Assembly: GCA_024509875.1 (NCBI GenBank)
Contig: JAMPIV010004259.1
Span: forward strand, 806,001 to 870,000
Direction of reading: 5' to 3'
DNA length: 64,000 bases
From: Oreohelix idahoensis
Lineage: Eukaryota > Mollusca > Gastropoda > Stylommatophora > Oreohelicidae
Positions 56,516 through 64,000 of this stretch are shown here, piece after piece. Made by a program: the position numbers and the translations under genes. The first letter of the stretch is position 1, and the number at the start of each line of letters is the position of its first letter. Below the pieces are notes generated by a model. It ran no database searches and was not told the DNA's origin. It saw only the letters and a program-made list of their open reading frames with translations.

Positions 56516-56985
56516 TTCTAACATATAAATGATGTATAGAACGTGTCGGGAAGTTCTCACATAAAAATGGCAGACAGAATATATTGTAACTCTCTAAGGC
56601 ATCACTTACATGCTGAACGAGTCGCGAAGTTCTTATATATGAAAGATTTACACATTATGTGGTAAAGTTCCCATTTATAAATGACAGACGTAATATATGG
56701 GGAAGTTTAACATATAAACAACAAACATAATATGTGGTAACGTTCTAACATACAAATGATTAACACCATATGTGGTGAAGTTCATTCTTACCAATGATTG
56801 ACACAATATGTGGTAACATTTATTCTTACACATGATTGACACAGTATGTGGTGAAGTTCATTCTTACAAATGATTGACACAATATGTGGTGAAGTTCATT
56901 CTTACAAATGATTGACACAATATGTGGTAAAGTTCTAACATACAAATGATTGACACAGTATATGAACAAGTTCTAACAGATACTT
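56515..56985. repeat. diverged 38-39 bp minisatellite, right part
   Basis: Copies of TTCTAACATATAAATGA and ACACAATATGTGGTGAAGTT of about 38 bp. The shared GTGGTGAAGTT and AACATATAA cores tie it to the array at 54045. Confidence 0.8.
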
Positions 56986-57120
56986 CATAGACAGTTCTAG
57001 TGTCAATTAAGAATCAAAATTCCTTTCGCATGCTCACTCAAGTGCTTGGGAAAAAAAAGTAGAAAAGAGAATAGTTCACTCATGTCATTAACAATGTTTA
57101 CTCTATAATCTCATGATATT

Positions 57121-59553
57121 TGTCGTGGAATATTCAAATCCACATATATAAATTATCAAGTAAATATAAAGCCTAATAAATACATATAATAAATAAAGGA
57201 AGAAGAATGGTAAAGAACAGTGCTGTCACAATGACAGTACTCGAAATCCCCCTTCTTTTCTACTTCGTCGGCAAATTGTAACGCTTTCACGTTGATATTA
57301 AAGGCCTTCTGCAACATACACGCGTTTCCCAAACACACAATAAAATGTGCTGCCTTTCTAAGAAAAACCTTGAAATATGCAAGTTGACCTAAATTTTAAA
57401 TTCCATTCATGTCTTTTTCTACACTATGTTACCAAAAACAAAAGACAGATGGACTAAAGGATAGCGAGAAGGGAGAGGCAGAAAGCCGAACACTAAACAC
57501 GCGTCGCGCGATACACAAATGCTGCCATCACGCGTGTAAGACTACATGCACTAACTTTTTTTCGGACGGACAGTGATAAATTCACTACCCTTCCCAGAGT
57601 TAGGTTTTAAAATCACAAAAAAACGCTTATTAGGAAAGATAACAATAGATGGGTTTACGTTTGAAAACATTACAGTACCCAGACAGCACATCTTCGAAAC
57701 AGGAGGTAGAAGGAATTGCATATTTTGAACGCAGCATATTAGTTCTATTAAATATATATATTTGGGTTCCTTAGGGTTTGCTGACAAAGAATATGTACAA
57801 CGTTATGCAAATAGTCTAGGAATTAACAAGTTATAGCCAAAATAAAATGATGGTGCTGTCAGACAACACCCAAAATCAGAATCGCTCAGTGGTAGATTTT
57901 TTAAAATCCACCATTGTACGGGAAATGGGCCACAAGTTACATTTGAACTGATTGGCTGGAATGATATGTAAGGCTACACACGATTAGTCGGACTATAAAT
58001 ACTATCTTTGGTTGTTAGGGGAGACGTAGGAAGTTAAAATTTTTTCAAATACTTGTCGAAACGTGGCTCCATTGGCTAGACTCGCTGATATACTCACTTA
58101 GGAGCGTTAGTTTGAGACCACTAGTGCAAATAAGCTTGATAAAGCAACAGTGCGTTGAAGCCAGCTCATATTTGTGCTAAATAAAAGCCTGGAACATAAG
58201 CAGATGGGAATTTGTGCCAGTATTTTGTGCCAGAATTCATTGCTAATCAACGTATCTGTGCTTGTTTCCATGAATTGTGGTAAGCTTGAAACATTCAGTA
58301 TCTTTTAATGAAAATTGAATGTGAATTGTTAATTTATGCCTGTATATATGTGTAGTTCAGTAGCAAACATGATATAAAGCCTATAATGCTCCAGCCTGAA
58401 CAGAAGGTGTCGGAGGAAAGTAAAACTGCATGGAATGGCCAAACAGTACACTGACACCTAGATTATTGATTAGACAGAAATAATGCTGGAAGTGCAGAGG
58501 CGTAGTAACCATTAAGGAGGTTAATGCTGGTAAAAAGTATTTCAGATGAAGCTGACAGTTGGCCTAACGCTCTGAACTCAATGTTTGTGATGTATTGTGC
58601 TCAGTGTAAAAAGAGAGTATAAATTAGTTATGAAGTAGAAGGTACATCCTTCTTGTTTTCAGGGACCGTGGTCTTGATGGTATTGAGCAGCACCTGGTCA
58701 GAGCTTTGCTGAATCCAGAGTCGGACAGCATACTCCTTGGTCCATTTAGCTATCAGTGAGGTGTCTCCAGAGCCGAGGGGAGAGTCGAGCAGAGGAGTCT
58801 GTTCCTGCCGCCATCACGCCAGATAAGCTGATGTGGCCAGCTGAGCTCAAAATTATGTACCCCCAGCTTAAAATGACCTTGTAAAAATAACATTAAGAGG
58901 GGAATTAAATTGTGTTAATATCAGGAACTGAGAACATCTCCAATAATAGTTCCCCTAAAGACAAACTATTGAAGTCATGATGACAAATACCAACAGAGCT
59001 TGAACAAAACAAAACCAGTATTACCTCATATTACTACTACACAACTGACACACATAGGATACTTTTAATAATATATGTCACTACTATATTCATATTGATA
59101 AATTCTGTACATATAACTTGTAATTTAAATTGATTGTGATTCCTGGTTCCCTTTGTAGTTGAATCAGGACACATATTCATTCATGCCAGCAATGAATACA
59201 TATTGTTATTTGAAAAGTTATCAGTGACTCCTTTAAGATATCCTTGTAGAGTGTTTTATGTATGTGAGTGTCACAGTGTTGTCAAGTGTGGTGGAATAAA
59301 TTAAATTGTTTATCTGTCTGTTGTTGTTATGACTTACACTTCATCATACACATACCCTAGACATACAACGTAGTCATCACACTATTCCAGAATAATTCTG
59401 ACTGAGATATATATATATATATATATATATATGTGGCAGCAAGTAAGGTTATCTATAATACACTACACTTATTAGATATAGATACCTTCACAGCTGATCT
59501 CAGTCAGTACACTAAGTCCCCTATAAATATTTATAACATCCCACTTCACCACA
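57121..59553 (+). repeat. 5' LTR of element B
   Basis: 2433 bp from TGTCGTGGAATATTC to TTCACCACA, alignable to the solo LTRs at 13551 and 30890 and to the LTRs of element A. An AT microsatellite (about 59404-59433) has expanded near its end. Confidence 0.93.
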
Positions 59554-59558
59554 TATAT

Positions 59559-59576
59559 TGGGGGCTCGCTCTTGGG
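59559..59576 (+). other. primer-binding site of element B (tRNA-Pro-like)
   Basis: TGGGGGCTCG starts 5 bases after the LTR end and equals the first ten bases of the common retroviral tRNA-Pro primer site; the following CTCTTGGG matches less well. Confidence 0.7.
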
Positions 59577-59757
59577 ATTTTGAATCTTTCCCTATTAAAA
59601 ATATTGGGGGTAATTCACTTCAGGGAATATAAGAATTAAAAGGTATCCTTGGGTGGAATTAAATAAGGTTGAGCTCACGGTGCCTGTGTTGTCCATTAGA
59701 TATATATTTAGAAATTGAATTGTTGGTTAGACATTGTATAAATTTACCTGATAGACA

Positions 59758-61719
59758 ATGGCGGACCTGGCCAAGTTTCGATCTGCTGCTGTACAGACTG
59801 CAAAAGAGTTAGGATTAGATGGGCAAGTTATGGTTGCCTATGTCACTACGGAATGTGACAAATTTATTGAACGCGAAGAAAGAAGATTAGAAAAAGAGGC
59901 CGAAAGAAAGTTAGAGGCTGAAAGGGAAATTAAGAAGTTACAATTTGAGGCTGAGGCTGAAACTAAGAAGTTACAATTTGAGGCTGAGGCTGAGACTAAG
60001 AGGTTGCAGATTGAGGCTGAGGCTAAGAAATTGGAGGCAGAAAGAGAAGACAAAAGATTGGCTGCAGAAAGGGAAGAGAAGAAATTAGCTGCAGAAAGAG
60101 AAGAGAAGAAATTAGCTGCAGAAAGAGAAGAGAAGAAATTAGCTGCAGAAAGAGAAGAGAAGAGATTAGCTGCAGAAAGGGAAGCAGAAAAGGAGGAGAA
60201 GAGATTACAAAGGGAACATGAGTTAAGACTAAGGGAGTTTGAGTTTCAGGGCCATGCTCCTGAAAATGGTGCCAGTCCCTTTGCCTCTGATGCCACTGCT
60301 AGCCAAGGAGCCTCAACCTCAGCTATGAATTTTCATTTAGATCATTTTGTTGAGAAAGACGATGATATAGAGAGCTACCTAAATAGGTATGAACTATTAG
60401 CTACCACGTATGGGTTAGAGAGAGAAAGGTGGAGCTTAAAGTTATCTCAGGGACTTCGTGGGGCAGCTTATGAAGTTTTTGCAAAAATGAGCAGAGGTGA
60501 TCAGGAAAATTATGACATGCTAAAGCAGGCTCTTTTGTTAAGATATGAAAAGAATGCAGAATTCTATAGGAAAAAATTTAGGAATGCTAAACTACTGTCA
60601 GGTGAAACCTATCACCAGTTCTCTGCACGAATAGAGACATACTTGGAGAAATGGACTTCTCTGGGGAAAACCCAAGATCATAAGGAAATGGTCCTTATAG
60701 AGCAACTAAGAGAGTCCATGGCTCCAGACCTGAGAAAGTTTCTCATGGAACAAGGTGCAGAGAGGCTGGGTGAGTTGCTAAATGTTGCTGAAAGGTATCA
60801 AGCAGCTCAAGCAGAGGTAACAGGTAATAAAAAGAAACAAGTGGATAACTTTAGGGCACCACAGAACGTTAATAAATTTGATCCTAGGGATCAAAATAAA
60901 GGTAAGCACCAATTTGATAGGCCACGGTATGAAAATAAAAATAAAACCCCACAATTCGATGAAAGGAAATATGATGAAAGAAAATCTTTCAACCAAGGAA
61001 AAAGGTGGTGTAAAAATTGTAAGATGAACAATCATGACACTGACCATTGTAGAAGGAAACCTCCTCATTTTGCTGCTATGACATCGGGGAAAAAGGGAAA
61101 AAAGGGCAAACCTGCAGAACTACAGGAACCATACCACCCCCCAGTGTGTGAAGATGTCATCTGTAATGGTGTCACTATAAGATGTTTATATGATACCGGT
61201 TTAGATTACGATTCCGTTGTGAGTTCTCACCTGGTGCAGGCCGATCAATACACCACAGAAACAGTGGAGATTCAAACTGCAACCAAGGATGTAGCTACTA
61301 TGACACTTCCCGTCGCCCGAATAAAAGTGAAAACGCGATATGTGGAAGGAATCATAAAAGCAGCAGTGATAAATGAGCCAATCTACCCTCTGATATTGGG
61401 GTGTAGATATGTCTTCTTGGGGAATCCCAAGAGACCTGTGATATTGGCAACAGTGCAGACCAGAACACAGTCAAACAAGGAGGAGGATAATCCCCAATAT
61501 GACAACCAAACCCTTAACTTAAACCACACCACATCATACCGCATTCAACTAACCTTTTCCCCCATCCTCGCTAATCTAACTTCTCAACCTTCCCAACCAC
61601 CTACCCTATATACACCACCCTTTCCCTTCCCTATTCCCCCCCCCCCCCCCCCCCTAACCCCACCTCCCAATCCTCCACCAAATCACCTTTCCCCTCACCC
61701 CCTCCCTCACACCCTATAA
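59758..61719 (+). CDS. Element B gag-protease, with unrelated C-terminal tail
   Basis: A 653-codon frame. A charged coiled coil (about 36-170) includes four to five near-identical 8-residue EREEKKLA units encoded by 24-bp tandem repeats. The capsid with a SCAN-like C-terminal half spans about 190-360. The CCHC knuckle CKNCKMNNHDTDHC is at 418-431. The aspartic protease active-site triplet DTG is at 479-481. Element homology stops near 61485 (residue 576); the last 77 residues, rich in Pro, Thr and Ser and crossing a C run, are translated flank. Gag assembles particles and protease would process it; as written the protein has no downstream pol. Confidence 0.88.
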   Translation: MADLAKFRSAAVQTAKELGLDGQVMVAYVTTECDKFIEREERRLEKEAERKLEAEREIKKLQFEAEAETKKLQFEAEAETKRLQIEAEAKKLEAEREDKRLAAEREEKKLAAEREEKKLAAEREEKKLAAEREEKRLAAEREAEKEEKRLQREHELRLREFEFQGHAPENGASPFASDATASQGASTSAMNFHLDHFVEKDDDIESYLNRYELLATTYGLERERWSLKLSQGLRGAAYEVFAKMSRGDQENYDMLKQALLLRYEKNAEFYRKKFRNAKLLSGETYHQFSARIETYLEKWTSLGKTQDHKEMVLIEQLRESMAPDLRKFLMEQGAERLGELLNVAERYQAAQAEVTGNKKKQVDNFRAPQNVNKFDPRDQNKGKHQFDRPRYENKNKTPQFDERKYDERKSFNQGKRWCKNCKMNNHDTDHCRRKPPHFAAMTSGKKGKKGKPAELQEPYHPPVCEDVICNGVTIRCLYDTGLDYDSVVSSHLVQADQYTTETVEIQTATKDVATMTLPVARIKVKTRYVEGIIKAAVINEPIYPLILGCRYVFLGNPKRPVILATVQTRTQSNKEEDNPQYDNQTLNLNHTTSYRIQLTFSPILANLTSQPSQPPTLYTPPFPFPIPPPPPPLTPPPNPPPNHLSPHPLPHTL

Positions 61720-64000
61720 ATATAGTCATACTCCAATCAAAAATACAATATCAGTGTAAAACAAACAACACCAAAAAAACAAACCAACCTCAGTGTTACG
61801 ACAAAACCATATAGCTTAAAGATAAAATCTTACGATAGAATATACAAATCGAGTATTTCACACAGAGCGGGACCATATCTCAATTATACAAATCTAAATA
61901 CCTAAATAAAAACAGATGAGAGATCTAACAGTAAGTACACCCAACAACAAACAAAGAGTAATCCTAAAACATAATCTTAGAACTAATGAGTATAGAGAAA
62001 AACTCATATCACTAAATTACACGATATAACCAAAACAAAACACACTGAGTGTGTCTCCTCAGATGTGTTGGTAGACTGTGAATATCTTGTGCTTGTGTGT
62101 ATTTTAGGTGTTATTGAGTGTGTGTGTATTTTAGAATGCTATTACTTTATTGTTTTGTAACGTGTCTGAGAATACTAATATAAATTACATCGTCTCTATA
62201 TAGTAAACCTTACTCGTATCGATCTCTATTGTACACTCTCGGCGTCATCAAATGATGTTGTATTACAGCTAGTGAGGTGTCCGGTTTTGCTATTATGATA
62301 TAAAAGAGACTATGCTTTAGTGAAACTTTTCCAGATGTAAATGAATTTCTATAAGGCCTTATGAGAAATGCTCTACTGTGAAGATACAACATGAGTGTCT
62401 AACTTCGCATGAGTGTTTTTCTGTTAGCTCTGAATGACTTTGCTAAGCACGCTCGTTTGATATATGACTTTCGGATGTTTTGAGATGGATAAGATGTACT
62501 GGATGTGTGTGAGAGATGTATATGTTTAGTGTCGTAAGAATAATTGTTACATTATTAATAGATTAGGTGTGTTGGATTATTTATGGCTAAGAGGATTTCC
62601 CTATAGTCAAGTTTTTAGGAGAGATAGGTTCGTGATATGAGTATAGAGAGCAATTCTTTTATTTTATAATTATTAGTAGATTAAGAAGGGTGGAAAGAGA
62701 ACGAAATCCTGAAGTTTATATATGATGATGAGTGTCGTTTAATCGTGATAGAGTCTTGGTTATGTAGAGAGAATAGAATTTGGAAAGATGAGACATCAGG
62801 AATAAGATAGACAATTGTTGACCTTTGCCTCTTTGTGTGTGAATGGAGATGAAAAAGTGAAAATTATTCATCGTTATGATTTAGTCATCCTTAATGTTAG
62901 ACTCAGCTCTCTGCTAGCACTCGGTAGAAAACTTTCAAGTTTACACTTAACTCGCTCTACAAATTAATCTAAATATAGATTGCATAGATAATGTATTTTT
63001 AAGAAATAATAATGTGCTATATAATGTGCTATATAAGTGACTAGAACCGCTCAGTTAGCATACAGAAAATCTATTCCAAATAGCAATACAATTAATCTCA
63101 CATTACATAAATCCCACAAAGATGCAGTAGTATTTTAACTCATTAATGCCAGATGAATATAATCTTATCTAATCCACACATAATCCTTCTCAACAAACAT
63201 ATCCACATTAAATTGATTTTTGATATTTAATAAACTTCCAGTGCTTTAAGTTCATGACAATTCAATAATATATTCTCCCAATTTATGTGTCTCTGAATAT
63301 AACTTGTTGTACACTATGTTATATACTCAATTGTGTTGTCATAAATGTCTTCTATCAAAAAATAATTACTTTATGTCACAGTTATTTCACTCCCAATCTT
63401 AACTAAACTAAACTTATAAATCTACCCACAATGTCACATATCTCACACTAGAACTCCTCCATTAATGTAAATTAACTCATTCAAAAATATCAACTCATCT
63501 AAAATATCATTTAATTCCACATAAAACTAACCAACTACTGTCTCAATCTAAGACATATCATATCTCAAAATTATCTCAATGACTATTCAATACTATATAA
63601 ACAGACTACATCCATGTCATATTCCCAACAATTAAATTCAACAATCCACCCCCAACATTATAACCAAAAAAACACAAAAACCACAACCACATAGTGTACT
63701 CCAACAGTCCAGAGATCTACACACACCACCCCATTCTTCATATGTGTTATATAATACTCATATCTTCTAAACTTAAATACCTGTCTGTAATAATTATAAC
63801 AATGATAGAGTCAGTGATAGCTATAGACTAGTGTTATACATAATAAATGTGTATTCTTCTCCACGAAGTAATCTAATATGTGTGACAAAATTTCACGATC
63901 CCCAACACACCTCATCTTCCTTACGAACTGCTTCTGAGGAATAGTAAAAAAAAATATACTCAACAAAAATCTCCACAAAAAATACAAACACTAATAGTGA
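61486..64000. other. gene-free stretch with alternating strand composition
   Basis: 61486-62040 is almost free of G (long A/C runs, a C run at about 61637-61654), 62050-62940 is G/T-rich and poor in C, and 63060-64000 is again very poor in G. No open frame, repeat array or known element was seen. Confidence 0.6.

Larger units (their letters stand above)
57121..61485 (+). mobile_element. LTR element B (same family as A), 3' part missing
   Basis: A 5' LTR, tRNA-Pro-like primer site, gag and protease in one frame, then an abrupt end of homology just after the protease. Integrase, reverse transcriptase and 3' LTR are absent from the window. It supplies the protease that element A lost and shows the ancestral arrangement of gag and protease in this family. 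Confidence 0.88.

Overview
The window is eukaryotic, repeat-dense DNA with no convincing host gene. Almost every coding trace belongs to a transposable element. The mix (Gmr1-like Ty3/gypsy LTR elements, several LINE families, a mariner, a Tc1/IS630-like element, a tRNA-derived SINE and long minisatellites) suggests an invertebrate. I lean to a mollusc, perhaps a heterobranch sea slug, on recall of similar proteins; that guess is unproven.

Layout. 1-2.1 kb: satellite of 50-bp units. 2.2-16.4 kb: nested retroelements. These are a minus-strand LTR element (A, 2962-11335), a degraded minus-strand LINE with RNase H (LINE-A) split by a solo LTR at 13551-15967, and 3' pieces of a second LINE (LINE-B). 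16.4-24.5 kb: LINE scraps, a second solo LTR, a SINE and short tandem repeats. 24.5-29.0 kb: a 4.4-kb DNA transposon with terminal inverted repeats, inserted in a CCTA microsatellite; its transposase is interrupted. 30.9-33.3 kb: a third solo LTR inside a mariner-like transposase relic. 34.1-37.2 kb: more LINE fragments. 38.7-47.8 kb: a complete LTR element (C) with 2.6-kb near-identical LTRs and a perfect 5-bp target duplication. 48-57 kb: minisatellites, a purine tract, a foldback element and an almost intact mariner (54990-56327). 57.1-61.5 kb: 5' LTR, primer site, gag and protease of element B (same family as A). 61.5-64 kb: gene-free sequence with strong strand composition shifts.

Main biological point. 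A, B and C are related to each other and carry integrase upstream of reverse transcriptase, the Ty1/copia-like order known for the Gmr1 group of Ty3/gypsy elements. Their gag has a SCAN-like capsid segment. A has lost protease by a clean in-frame 375-bp deletion and lacks a catalytic integrase core, but keeps reverse transcriptase and most of RNase H. C keeps gag, protease and a complete DD35E integrase but has no reverse transcriptase or RNase H. Both nevertheless have near-identical LTR pairs, so both look like recently mobile, non-autonomous derivatives that needed enzymes from other copies.
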